In this document: positions 33,652 to 42,525 of the stretch, one piece after another | How positions within the stretch are numbered: position 1 is the stretch's first letter | Layout of the letters: the number at the start of each line of letters is the position of its first letter | Assembly: GCF_022179065.1 (NCBI RefSeq) | Contig: NZ_BPQD01000020.1 | Coordinates: 1-64,000, forward strand | Source of the DNA: Methylobacterium adhaesivum | GTDB lineage: Bacteria > Pseudomonadota > Alphaproteobacteria > Rhizobiales > Beijerinckiaceae | Direction: 5' to 3' | DNA length: 64,000 nucleotides | Notes under the pieces: generated by a model | The model's input: only the letters and a program-made list of their open reading frames with translations | Databases searched by the model: none | Told to the model about the DNA's origin: nothing | Translations under genes and position numbers: made by a program

Positions 33652-34379
33652 TGCGCCGCTTCCTGATCATCCCGTTCCTCGTCGCCGTCGCAGTGCTGCC
33701 TTTCGGGCTCGGCGTCGTCGCACCCGGTACGCCCGGAGATCTCGTCGCCTGGCTCTCCGCCTTGTGCGAGCGCCAGGGCACCGCCGGGGCGGTGGTGCTC
33801 ATCGCGGCCCAAACCCTGATCGCGGCGAGCGGACTGCTACCCGCCTCGCTCCTCGGGATCGCCGCCGGCACGCTGCTCGGCACCGGGCCAGGTTTCGCTG
33901 CTGCGGCGACCGGCACGATGGCGGGCGCCCTCTTAAGCTTCGGGCTTGGCCGCACGCTGCTGAGCCGTGGCCTGCTTGGACGCCGGCCCGGCTTCCTTGC
34001 CCGCCGCAACTGGATCGCCTCCCTCGACCGCTCGGTGGCGGCGGAGGGGTGGCGCGTCGTCTGCCTGATACGGCTCTCGCCGGTGATGCCGTTCGCCCCG
34101 ACGAGTTACGCGCTCAGCCTCAGCAGCGTGCGCCTCGCCGATTACTGCGTCGGAACCCTAGCGGCCCTTCCCGCGCTTCTCGTCTACGTGCTGCTCGGCG
34201 CCCTGGGGCGCACGGCGCTCGCCGGGCAGGCCGAGTGGCTCCACGGCGGTGTCCTGGTCGTTGGGCTCGGCGCCACGGTCCTCCTGCTGCGCAAACTGCG
34301 GCGCCTCGCCGGAACGCCGATCCCCGAGGGGCCGCCCGCCCCGAAACGGGCCGTCGCCCATGAGGGCGAGCCGCCATGA
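33651..34379 (+). CDS. VTT-domain (TVP38/TMEM64, DedA-like) membrane protein
   Basis: The product is 242 residues with five to six hydrophobic segments. LLPASLLGIAAGTLLGTGPG and VVCLIRLSPVMPFAPTSYAL match the VTT/SNARE-associated family motif (R..P..P....Y). DedA/VTT proteins in bacteria help recycle or flip polyprenyl phosphate carriers. The ATG overlaps the previous stop, and its TGA overlaps the next ATG. Its place directly after a polyprenyl-phosphate glycosyltransferase fits carrier-lipid handling. Confidence 0.85.
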   Translation: MRRFLIIPFLVAVAVLPFGLGVVAPGTPGDLVAWLSALCERQGTAGAVVLIAAQTLIAASGLLPASLLGIAAGTLLGTGPGFAAAATGTMAGALLSFGLGRTLLSRGLLGRRPGFLARRNWIASLDRSVAAEGWRVVCLIRLSPVMPFAPTSYALSLSSVRLADYCVGTLAALPALLVYVLLGALGRTALAGQAEWLHGGVLVVGLGATVLLLRKLRRLAGTPIPEGPPAPKRAVAHEGEPP

Positions 34380-35773
34380 TCCGCGGGATCGACTGGGCGG
34401 AACCGCGGCCCTGGCTCGTCGCCTTCGCGGCCCTCGGCCTGCCGCTCTGCCTGCTCCTCGCTATCCTCGTGCCGTTGGGCGAGGTGGCGGACGAATCCGC
34501 TCACTTGCTGCGGGCGGTGGCCCTCCTCGACGGCCAGATCGTCGGCCACCGCGAGACCCTGACCTATTCCGACGGCCTTACCCGTTCGGCTGCCGGCGTC
34601 ACCCTCGATCCGGCTTGGGAGATCCTGAGTCGAGGCCGCCCCCCCGCACCGCACATGAACCCGGTGCCCGACCCGAGCCCGGCGCCGGGCCATCCCGCCT
34701 TCTTGCCGCTCTACACGATCGGCACCTATTTCCCGGGCTTCTACGTGCCTGCTGCCCTTGGGATCGGTACCGGGCAGGTGCTGGGGCTGTCCCGCCCCGA
34801 GGCGGCCATGCTCGGGCGACTCGCCAACGCGGCGGCCTACGGAACGCTCGGGCTCCTCGCCCTCGGCCTGGCACGGCGCGGCCGGGCGCTGCTGTTCGGG
34901 ACCCTGATGGTCCCGATGAGCCTGTCTCTCGCGGCATCCTTCAATCAGGACGCCCTGATGATCGCCGCCTGCGCGCTCGCGGCTGCCCTTCTGACCGGGG
35001 ATTCCGCGTGGCGCCGTCGCCTCGCCGCCGGACTGATCGCCCTCGTGGTGCTGGCCAAGCCGCCCTACGCGGCAATCGCCGCGATGTTGTTGGTACCGCT
35101 GCCGCCGCGTTTCTGGGCCAGTCCGGTCTTCTGGCGAAGGATGTCGACCACCGTGCTGGTGGTGCTGCCGGGGGCGCTCTGGATCCTGTACACAACACTC
35201 TTCGTGGCGACGCCGGTGCCGCGTTTCGCTTACGAAGCCGGACCGCTCTGGACCGGCCCTCGCCCGGCGTCGTTCATCGGCACCGATACCCGCGCGCAGG
35301 CTCTGGTGCTCCTCTCCCATCCCTGGCTGCTCCTCAGCCTGCCGGCGAACTGTCTCTTTGCCTTCAAACATGCCGTGCTGCTCGCCGCCGGCGCGATCGG
35401 TATCTTCGGTTGGCACGACAAGGCCCTGCCGTTTCCGATCTATGCCGCCTGGGTGGCCGGCGCCATCGGACTCGCCGGCCTGTGCCGGGCGATCATCCGG
35501 CCGCGCTGGGCGGATCTGACGCTCCTCGGCTTTACGGCCGTCCTCACCGCCTGGCTCATCGCGTTGTCGCAGTATCTGTCCTGGACCGATGTCGGCGAGG
35601 TGCGGATCTACGGTCCGCAGGGACGCTACTTCCTGCCCTTGATCCCGATGCTCGCCCTCGCGTTCGAGCAGGTGGCCCCGCCGCCTCGGGCCCGCTGGGC
35701 CTTCGCCCTCGCCGCCACCGTCGCGGCGCTCGACCTCGTCGTGGTGCCTTTCGCCGTCTTACGGATGTCTTGA
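34376..35773 (+). CDS. DUF2142-family polytopic membrane protein (GT-C-like)
   Basis: The product is 465 residues with about ten to twelve transmembrane segments. The first extracytoplasmic loop contains VPLGEVADESAHLLRAVALL, the P..DE..H..RA motif typical of DUF2142 and of GT-C glycosyltransferases, whose acidic pair acts in catalysis. A late loop has YGPQGRYFLPLIPMLALAFE. It probably uses a polyprenyl-linked sugar made by the upstream transferase to modify the polymer in the periplasm. It ends the five-gene rightward unit. Confidence 0.85.
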   Translation: MIRGIDWAEPRPWLVAFAALGLPLCLLLAILVPLGEVADESAHLLRAVALLDGQIVGHRETLTYSDGLTRSAAGVTLDPAWEILSRGRPPAPHMNPVPDPSPAPGHPAFLPLYTIGTYFPGFYVPAALGIGTGQVLGLSRPEAAMLGRLANAAAYGTLGLLALGLARRGRALLFGTLMVPMSLSLAASFNQDALMIAACALAAALLTGDSAWRRRLAAGLIALVVLAKPPYAAIAAMLLVPLPPRFWASPVFWRRMSTTVLVVLPGALWILYTTLFVATPVPRFAYEAGPLWTGPRPASFIGTDTRAQALVLLSHPWLLLSLPANCLFAFKHAVLLAAGAIGIFGWHDKALPFPIYAAWVAGAIGLAGLCRAIIRPRWADLTLLGFTAVLTAWLIALSQYLSWTDVGEVRIYGPQGRYFLPLIPMLALAFEQVAPPPRARWAFALAATVAALDLVVVPFAVLRMS

Positions 35774-36324
35774 GGGCGCCGGCGAGGCCCTCGGCGCGAT
35801 CGAGGGGCTGGCGCAGGATCGCGGATCCCGCGAGATCGAAGCCGCCGGAAAAATCGTCCGCCACCACACGCGGAGCACCCTCAGCCGGCTTTTCGCACGT
35901 TCAGGACGGCACGCCATCCAATGCCGAGCATGGCCGTGAGAATCTCCGCCCTCGCATGGTGTCGTGGACGCAGCGCTGACAGGCGACGCGAAAGAACGGG
36001 ACCACCCGGTCGTGAATGCCGACCACCCTGTCCTAGCTCTCCCGCCGATAGGCCCGCACGAACAGTCGGGGAGCCTCGACCAGATCGGTCCGATCATAGG
36101 TCCCGCGCCAGAGCGCTGGAATTCGGGATGCCGAAGGCGATACGCCATACATTCCTGGACGTCGGCTTCCGTCCCCGTCGTGGTCCAACCCTTCTGCCAC
36201 CTCGCAAGATGCTTCGGATGAACACTGAACACTGAATGCTGAACGCAGCGGCATTCCTGCGATTCGTATTCACGCGGAACGTCTGTTAAGATCGAGGTAA
36301 CCAAGCAGCGGACATTGATTTGCG
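35774..36324. other. no intact gene; possibly decayed coding sequence on the minus strand
   Basis: About 550 bases after the DUF2142 gene. Short minus-strand pieces in different frames look like protein (VVADDFSGGFDLAGSAILRQ near 35.8 kb; YDRTDLVEAPRLFVRAYRRE near 36.1 kb) but are interrupted by stops and frame changes. This suggests a decayed gene of unknown family. Confidence 0.4.
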
Positions 36325-36558
36325 ATGTGGCATGATCGAGACTCGGAAAGCTTGAACGCGACGGCGGAAGCACCGGTGGTCCCGATCGAGGATCCGCTCT
36401 GGTATGACCGTGTCGAGCCTCACGAGGCTCCAAACGTCTATGAACTGATTCTTCTCGGTATTTTTAGTATAGGCGTATCAATCTACGACGGCCTCAAGAC
36501 GCTCTTCAGCGTACTGAAGTCGGGCACTGTAATGACTTTCCGTGATACGGAGTCTTGA
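36325..36558 (+). CDS. small hypothetical protein with one hydrophobic helix (77 aa)
   Basis: The product is 77 residues. The N-terminal half is acidic and polar (VVPIEDPLWYDRVEPHEAP); the second half has a hydrophobic segment (NVYELILLGIFSIGVSIYDG) that could span the membrane. Base composition is lower in GC than that of neighbouring EPS genes. No ribosome site stands out and no family is recognised. It lies alone between a decayed stretch and the convergent glycanase gene. Confidence 0.35.
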   Translation: MWHDRDSESLNATAEAPVVPIEDPLWYDRVEPHEAPNVYELILLGIFSIGVSIYDGLKTLFSVLKSGTVMTFRDTES

Positions 36559-36777
36559 AGTCGGGATTGCCCTTGAAAGCAGCCGCCTGATCGAGAGCGG
36601 GGTCGGGCGAGTGGAGCTGCGACACCAGTCCACCTGCGCCAACAATCCAGATCCCATCAACTCGAGATCGTCTTCGCCCCATTCCTCGAAGAGTATGCGC
36701 GAAACCGATCGAACAGCAATCTTAATAATTTCTATCGATCCAACTTATTTGAATCTTCTCATCATTCAATGATATTG

Positions 36778-39000
36778 CTAGATTATGGACATTCCTGCTA
36801 TGGCCTTCGACATATCGCCAACCCCCACCAAAGTGATGACTTGGGCGTCGGAACTCGCCCCAGCCGCCAGGACAACATAGGTATCGCCGAGAAAAGTCGA
36901 GACGACGGCTTTGTCGGCTTCAGCTTGATGGATGGCCGCTTCGAGGGCCTGCGTGAGCGTCAGGAAGGACCCTTCGGACGCCCGAGGAACCACCGGCCCC
37001 ATGCCGGTTACGATCAGTCTATCGCCGCCATCCGTTGAAAAATCTGCGATCGTGATTGTTTGGCCGGTTCCTTTGGCGATCGTGAACGCATCTGCACCGC
37101 CATTGCCGTTGAGCGTGACCTTCTGCGCCCCGTTGGTCTGAGACGCGACGCTGATCGCGTCGTCGCCGCCGCCTCCGAACACCGTCACGCGGGTGGCCGC
37201 ATCCGTCCCCGTCGCTCCGATCCGGACCACATCGTCGCCGCCATTGGCCATGACGAGGATCGTGCCCGTGTTGATGCCCGAGAGCGTGATGGTGTCGGCG
37301 CCGTCGGTTGGGTCAGCCTGACCGGTGCCGCCGTAGATTGTCAGAGACCCGCCATTGCCGTTAGCGGAGATGACGTCCGCATCCTCCCCGCCGTAGATCG
37401 TGAGGCTGGATCGGCCCGTGGCCTCGGCGTTGCTCAGCGTGATGCCGTCGCTGCCCCGCCCTCCGAAGATCGTTGCGGTGGTGAGGTTTTGCAGGCCCAG
37501 CCCGGAGATGGTGTCGTTTCCGGCGTTGCCGAAGATCGTGATCGTCCCCCCGCTTCCATCGACGGTGATCGCATCGTCGCCGTCCAGCGGATCGGCGGCA
37601 CCTTGGCCGCCGAAGATGATGGTCGAAGCGTTGGCCCCGAGATTGACCACGGTGACGGAGTCGATGCCGCCGTGCGCGGCGTCCACCGGACCATTCTCTC
37701 CGCCATAGATGGCGAAATGCGCGTCCCGGTTGGCGCTGTTCCCCAAGGAGATGCTGTCGCCGTCCTTTCCGCCGAAGACAGAGGCGTAAGTGGCATCATC
37801 GAAAGCGCGCGCGCCCTGGACGATGCTGTCGGCCCCCGCATTGCCCCAGATGCCCCAGCTCCCCGTCCCGGAGACGGTGATGATGTCGGCGCCGTCCATG
37901 GGATCGGCGGCTCCGGTCCCGCCATAGATCATCGTGAGACCGGTGTTGACCACCTGGATCGTGTCGATTCCCCCTCCCCCATACACCGTCACGGTCGCGC
38001 CGGCGTTGGGGCCCGCGAGCGTGATCGCGTCGTCGCCGCTCCCGCCGAAGGCCGTTGCGAGGTCGCCCGGTCCGAAGACTCGGTTTCCCTGCGTGATCGT
38101 ATCGGCACCGTCGCCCCCCCGGACGTCCCAAGGCGAATGCCCGCCGATGCTCGTGAGGCGTTCGGCGCCGTAGAGCCCCGGATCCCGATTATCCGGCGCC
38201 GAAACGGTGTCCTGACGGATCGCCACCGCGTCGATCGCGTTCGAGTAGGCTCGGATGTAATCGATCTCCATGGTGATCGGCACACCGGCCAGATCGGCGT
38301 TGTTGCTGCCGGACCCCTGGGTCGCCAAATTGGCGAGGAGATACATCGAGCCGTGCATGTCGGACGGCGTGGGCTTCGAGTCCATGAACTGCCCGTCGAA
38401 ATAGAAGCTGATGGTCTCTTTCTGCCAATTCATCCCATAGGTATGAAAGCCGCTCACCTGAGTTGGATTGTTGCTGAAGACTTGCAGGTCGGCGTTCGGA
38501 TTCTGGTTCGGAACCGGATCGGTGGTGTGGATCCAGCGGTAGGTGCCCTGGTTGTAGTTGCCGTAGTGCTCGACGACGTCGAGTTCCTGCCAGCCCGGAA
38601 GTTTACCGGGGTTGGCGGCGGGCTTGTTGGGCAGAAGCCAGAAGGCGTCCCAGGCGCCCACGGTATCGGACAGGTTCGCCCGCATCTCGAAGTAGCCGTA
38701 GGTCTGGGAGAACCCGTTCTGTGTGGTGATCAGACCCGATTCCCAGCTTCCCTTGTATCCGAAGGGTGTCCGGTCGGGGACGGCGGTGATCGCGAGCATT
38801 CCGCCCTTGACCACGAACGGGTCGTAGCCCGAGGCGGGGTCGACGAAGGACGAGTGACCGAAGCCGATATCGGAATTGGCATCGAACCGCCATTCGGAAC
38901 GAAGATCCGCCCAGGTGGTACCGGCTCCGGTCTGCGAGATGCTCCGCGTATTGAATTCGTCGGAGAACGTCAGCTTATAGCCCATCAGATCAAGCATGTT
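36778..39000 (-). CDS. GH16 family glycanase with C-terminal RTX-like repeats (type I secretion substrate type)
   Basis: The product is 740 residues. Residues 1-265 or so form a GH16 beta-jelly roll (LTFSDEFN; GYFEMRANLSDTVGAWDAFW) with the catalytic ELDVVE (residues 139-144: nucleophile Glu139, acid/base Glu144). The rest has about ten Gly/Asp-rich units (GGSGDDAITLA, GGRGSDGITLS, GGGGDDAISVA) resembling calcium-binding RTX repeats. There is no N-terminal signal peptide, which fits type I export, as for rhizobial ExsH/PlyA. It would trim or release EPS outside the cell. The ATG at 39000 has a GGAGAG site and fits the domain edge; a GTG at 39129 would add 43 non-conserved residues. Confidence 0.9.
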   Translation of the reverse strand, partial: NMLDLMGYKLTFSDEFNTRSISQTGAGTTWADLRSEWRFDANSDIGFGHSSFVDPASGYDPFVVKGGMLAITAVPDRTPFGYKGSWESGLITTQNGFSQTYGYFEMRANLSDTVGAWDAFWLLPNKPAANPGKLPGWQELDVVEHYGNYNQGTYRWIHTTDPVPNQNPNADLQVFSNNPTQVSGFHTYGMNWQKETISFYFDGQFMDSKPTPSDMHGSMYLLANLATQGSGSNNADLAGVPITMEIDYIRAYSNAIDAVAIRQDTVSAPDNRDPGLYGAERLTSIGGHSPWDVRGGDGADTITQGNRVFGPGDLATAFGGSGDDAITLAGPNAGATVTVYGGGGIDTIQVVNTGLTMIYGGTGAADPMDGADIITVSGTGSWGIWGNAGADSIVQGARAFDDATYASVFGGKDGDSISLGNSANRDAHFAIYGGENGPVDAAHGGIDSVTVVNLGANASTIIFGGQGAADPLDGDDAITVDGSGGTITIFGNAGNDTISGLGLQNLTTATIFGGRGSDGITLSNAEATGRSSLTIYGGEDADVISANGNGGSLTIYGGTGQADPTDGADTITLSGINTGTILVMANGGDDVVRIGATGTDAATRVTVFGGGGDDAISVASQTNGAQKVTLNGNGGADAFTIAKGTGQTITIADFSTDGGDRLIVTGMGPVVPRASEGSFLTLTQALEAAIHQAEADKAVVSTFLGDTYVVLAAGASSDAQVITLVGVGDMSKAIAGMSII

Positions 39001-39252
39001 CGCGCTCTCCGTGCAGGCGGCCAGCGTCACGCGAAATCGTTGAGCATCTGTAAACCAGGCTTCGTAGGCGAAAGGCAGTATCGCGGCAAGATCGACATCT
39101 CCGCACCGCTCGACAGAACTCTCCGGCACAGCGGCGATCTTATTTGCCCAGGCGCATGCCCGCCGGATACATGCGACGCGCTGACGATGATTTGAACGGG
39201 GTCTGCCTATCGTCGACGGGGGTAACGGCCTCGCGCTGTGCTTCGCCGATGC

Positions 39253-39277
39253 ATGGGCGCCGCGATTCGGCGCCCAT
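39253..39277. terminator. perfect hairpin after the phosphomannomutase gene
   Basis: ATGGGCGCCG (39253-39262) and CGGCGCCCAT (39268-39277) form a perfect 10-bp stem with a 5-base loop, 18 bases past the stop of the phosphomannomutase gene. No T-run follows on either strand, so it would need Rho or act as an mRNA end stabiliser. It separates the minus-strand EPS operon from the RTX glycanase gene. Confidence 0.5.
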
Positions 39278-39295
39278 GTCGGTCCAGACGGCGAA

Positions 39296-40711
39296 TCAGC
39301 TCCTTATCGCATCCGCCGCAGCCTTCAACCCCCAATCGACGAGGGTCTCGGCCTCCGTGGCCGATGCCGCCTCGGCGTAACAACGCAGTTCCGGAGCGTT
39401 GCCGGATGCGCGGAAGTGGATCGTTTGACCCGCCGTCAATTCGATCCTGACCCCGTCCTGCGTATCGACGCTCCTCGACGTACCGACGGGCTCGAGGAAG
39501 CGCGTCCGGAAAGCCGCTTCACCGAGCCGCCTCAGCAAGGCGTCGCTGCGCGCGGAGGGCGTGTCGGGCAAGCGGCCGCTCGCGGTCTCGCCTGCGTTCA
39601 GGGAGGCGACGAGGGCCGCCAGGGTCAACCCGCCGTCGCGGGCGCTTGCGAGCGTCGCCAGGATGGGGAGCATCGCATCGCGCGTCGGGAGGGCCGGCAA
39701 CGTCCCGTCCGCGAGGGTGATGTCGGACCCGAGCAGGAATCCACCATTCGCCTCGAACCCGACCACGGTGCCCGCCCCGTCGCGCGTCATCTCTTCCATG
39801 CCGGCAATGACGAAGGGGGAACCCACCCGGGTTCGCAGGACGCGTCGAAACCCGCCCGCCCGCTCGATGGCCGAGCCCGCCGTGACCGGTACCACCACCG
39901 CAGCGGCATCGAGGTAGCGAGCCGTCACAAGGCCGAGAACGTCACCGCGCAGGATCCGGCCCGTCGCGTCCGCGACCAGGGGGCGGTCGGCGTCGCCATC
40001 CGTCGTCACGAGCGCATCGAAGGCTCCGCACGTCATGGCCTCGCGGATGAACGCGATGTCCTCGGGGCGATGGGCTTCCGTATCAATGGGGACGAACGTC
40101 TCCGAACGTCCGATCGGCACCGCCCGTGCGCCGAACCCCTCCAGAAGCTCGACGAGCAGGTCACGGGCGACGGAACTCTGCTGGTAGACTGCGACGCGGA
40201 GTCCGGCGAGAAGCGTGGACGCGAAGGCGGCCCGATAGCGGCGGCGATAGCGCTCAACGACATCGGAATCGGAGGTCGCCGGCACGTCCGGTCCCACGGT
40301 GCCCTCTTTGCCGACGCGCTCGAGGGCAGCCACGATGGCGGCCTCGTCGGTTTTGCTGATTTCGCCGTCCGGGCGATAGAACTTCAGTCCGTTCCGATCC
40401 TGCGGAATGTGACTGCCCGTGACCATGATGGCGCAGGCCCCGCGTCGAAACCCTTCGAGGGCGAGGGCGGGCGTCGGGAGCGCACCGCAATCGATCGCTC
40501 GAAATCCGGCCGCGGCGGCCGCGTTCGCGACGGTCGCGGCGATCCCCGGGCTGCTGGCGCGCAGATCCCGCCCGATCAGAACGACCCGCTCCCCGCCGGC
40601 ACGCGCGGCGACCGAGTCGAGGAAGGCGGTGGCGTACGCATAGCTCGGCCACCCCACAAGGTCGCTGACGAGCCCTCGCAGACCGCTCGTACCGAACTTC
40701 AGATTGTCCAT
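39296..40711 (-). CDS. phosphomannomutase / phosphoglucomutase (ManB/CpsG type)
   Basis: The product is 471 residues and has all four alpha-D-phosphohexomutase domains. TGSHIPQDRNG carries the phosphorylated catalytic Ser. DGDADRP is the Mg2+ loop, FEANGG (GFEANGGFLL) contacts the sugar, and RASGNAPELR binds the substrate phosphate. It interconverts hexose 6- and 1-phosphates to feed nucleotide-sugar synthesis (probably GDP-mannose). It ends the minus-strand EPS unit. The ATG at 40711 follows a GAGAGAGG site; a GTG two codons upstream is also possible. Confidence 0.92.
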   Translation of the reverse strand: MDNLKFGTSGLRGLVSDLVGWPSYAYATAFLDSVAARAGGERVVLIGRDLRASSPGIAATVANAAAAAGFRAIDCGALPTPALALEGFRRGACAIMVTGSHIPQDRNGLKFYRPDGEISKTDEAAIVAALERVGKEGTVGPDVPATSDSDVVERYRRRYRAAFASTLLAGLRVAVYQQSSVARDLLVELLEGFGARAVPIGRSETFVPIDTEAHRPEDIAFIREAMTCGAFDALVTTDGDADRPLVADATGRILRGDVLGLVTARYLDAAAVVVPVTAGSAIERAGGFRRVLRTRVGSPFVIAGMEEMTRDGAGTVVGFEANGGFLLGSDITLADGTLPALPTRDAMLPILATLASARDGGLTLAALVASLNAGETASGRLPDTPSARSDALLRRLGEAAFRTRFLEPVGTSRSVDTQDGVRIELTAGQTIHFRASGNAPELRCYAEAASATEAETLVDWGLKAAADAIRS

Positions 40712-40772
40712 GCTCACTGCCTCTCTCTTGGACGCCCGGTGATGGGCGCCCGGTCGCCGACACGGAGCTGCG

Positions 40773-41066
40773 TCATCCCTTGGGATGGCGCAGTTCCAGC
40801 ATCACGCCGACGTCGCGGCTTCGGCCCGCATCGGGCATTTGCGTGAAAGGATGCGACGGCCGAGTAAAGGTCCTTCGAGCCGAACGAAGGCGATCTCCGC
40901 TCGATCCGGCGGGAATCGAGCTGCGAAACTCATGCGGGGTCCGAGCGAGCTTGAACGCCGCTTCGCCCAGCACATCCCTCGCCGTTCCGTGGACGCCGAA
41001 AGCCGCGACGATGGTAAGGATCGGAGCGAGCCTCGTGATCGCCGAAGCATTCCGTCTTGCGGGCAC
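40773..41066 (-). CDS. small putative secreted protein between flippase and mutase genes (97 aa)
   Basis: The product is 97 residues. The N-terminus MPARRNASAITRLAPILTIV then AAFGVHGTA resembles a signal peptide: a basic start, a short hydrophobic core and small residues. The mature part is rich in Arg and Ser with no recognised family. It starts 4 bases after the flippase stop and ends 61 bases before the mutase, so it lies in line with the operon. It may be a minor EPS-related secreted protein, but a chance frame cannot be excluded. Confidence 0.45.
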   Translation of the reverse strand: MPARRNASAITRLAPILTIVAAFGVHGTARDVLGEAAFKLARTPHEFRSSIPAGSSGDRLRSARRTFTRPSHPFTQMPDAGRSRDVGVMLELRHPKG

Positions 41067-41070
41067 AACG

Positions 41071-42525
41071 TCAGGCTCCGCGGGTCGCCAAGCGCCGGAG
41101 TGTCGAGACGACCGCCAGCAATTCCCGGTGTTCCAGGATTACGAGAACCACCAGGTAGGCGCCGAATCCAGCCATCAGGGACAGGGTGGTCCGAACAATC
41201 GTGACCGCATTCTCATCGATCACCTGAAGGTAGACCCAAGACGAAACGGCACTGGCCAGGATCGGAACGGCGAGGCTCCGCAACAGGGCCTTCGGACTGT
41301 ATCCCGTCGTGAGACCGAGGGTGGTGAACATCGCGATGGCGTAGGCGACGTTCGCGGCTCCCACGCCGAGGGCGACGGCATGGACACCGATCCACGGTCC
41401 GGCCAGAACGGCCAGGAGACGCCCGGCGCTGAGTCCGCTCAACGTCCAGAACATGGCCCCCCCGCGACCGTTGGCGAGGAGAACGGCACCGCATTGTCCC
41501 GCCACGGCGTTGAGCGCGTAGAACGGCAGCAGGATCTGGATCAGGCCCGTCGAGGCGACCCATTTGGGGCCGAACGCGATGGAGAACACCTGCGGCGCCG
41601 AGGCGGTCAGGAGGGCGGCGGCCGGGAACAGCACCAGGGCCAGGAGGTGGGTCAACCGCGCATGGACAGGCTGCACATGACGGGGCTCCTCGCGCAGTGC
41701 ATGGGCATAGAGCGCGCCCCAGATGGGATTGCCCGCAGCCTCGCACAGGAAGCGCGGAATCTGGTTTGCCAGCGTGTACGCGCCCAGGGCCGCAGGGCCG
41801 AAGGCCTGGCCGTAGAGCAGGTTCTCCATCGCTCGCCCGACGAATTCCGCGAGGCGACTCCCGATGACCGACCCGCCCGTGCTCACGTGCGGCCAGATCG
41901 CCGAGAAATCGAAGGCGAGGGTCGGGCGCTCGAAGGCGGCCACGTTGAAGATCACCGCCCGGACGACGAAGCCGACCACGTATTGGGCGGCGAGGCTCCA
42001 GGCGCCGGCCCCCTGGAGCGCGAGGAGGATCGCCACCCCGGCGCCTACCACCGTCGAGCTGATATCGCCGGCCGAGTGCAGGACCAGATTGCCCCGCCGA
42101 ACGAGGCGCGCGGCCGGCAGGGCGGAGATCGCCATGAGAAGGAAGCTCACGGACAAGAGCGCGACGATGCCGGGAAGTCTCGGCTGGTCGGACACCATTC
42201 CGAGCACAAACCCGAGGCCGGTCACGATGACGGCGATGACGCTGCAGCTCCCGAGCAACAGCCAGAACGCCGTGGACCAGACGAGGGTCGAGGTTTCACG
42301 CTCGCGCGCGAGGGAGAGGCCGATCCCACCATCGGCGAGGACGGTGAAGAACGCCACCGTGGGCAGGGCTAGGGCGTAAAGTCCGTACTCCTCCGGGCCG
42401 AGAAGGCGGGCCATGATCGGCAGGAGGGCGAGCTGAATGCCGATCTTCGCCAAGCTGGCGACGCCACCGGCAGCGGCGTTCAGGACGAACAGTCGGCGAC
42501 CGTCGCTGGGAAGCCGGAATTTCAC
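41071..42525 (-). CDS. polysaccharide flippase, Wzx/MOP superfamily
   Basis: The product is 484 residues with about 12-14 transmembrane helices. The N-terminus (IGIQLALLPIMARLLGPEEY, GLYALALPTVAFFTVLADGG) is a Polysacc_synt/MurJ-MATE type start. GAYTLANQIPRFLCEAAGNP lies in the central region, as in lipopolysaccharide/EPS flippases of rhizobia. It would flip the undecaprenyl-linked repeat unit to the periplasm. The GTG start overlaps the TGA of the secreted glycanase gene, showing coupling. Confidence 0.92.
   Translation of the reverse strand: MKFRLPSDGRRLFVLNAAAGGVASLAKIGIQLALLPIMARLLGPEEYGLYALALPTVAFFTVLADGGIGLSLARERETSTLVWSTAFWLLLGSCSVIAVIVTGLGFVLGMVSDQPRLPGIVALLSVSFLLMAISALPAARLVRRGNLVLHSAGDISSTVVGAGVAILLALQGAGAWSLAAQYVVGFVVRAVIFNVAAFERPTLAFDFSAIWPHVSTGGSVIGSRLAEFVGRAMENLLYGQAFGPAALGAYTLANQIPRFLCEAAGNPIWGALYAHALREEPRHVQPVHARLTHLLALVLFPAAALLTASAPQVFSIAFGPKWVASTGLIQILLPFYALNAVAGQCGAVLLANGRGGAMFWTLSGLSAGRLLAVLAGPWIGVHAVALGVGAANVAYAIAMFTTLGLTTGYSPKALLRSLAVPILASAVSSWVYLQVIDENAVTIVRTTLSLMAGFGAYLVVLVILEHRELLAVVSTLRRLATRGA

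Noticed and set aside
35759-36433. 224-codon minus-strand frame after the DUF2142 gene
   Set aside because: Mixed frame with no single coherent protein. Local protein-like pieces occur in different frames, so it is listed as possible decay rather than a gene.
37060-39195. Long plus-strand frame opposite the GH16-RTX gene
   Set aside because: Mirror of Gly/Asp repeats (Arg/Val/Ala/Asp-rich). No domain recognised.
40780-42372. 530-codon plus-strand frame opposite the flippase gene
   Set aside because: Highly charged Gln/Arg/Gly/Glu composition typical of the antisense of a hydrophobic membrane protein gene.
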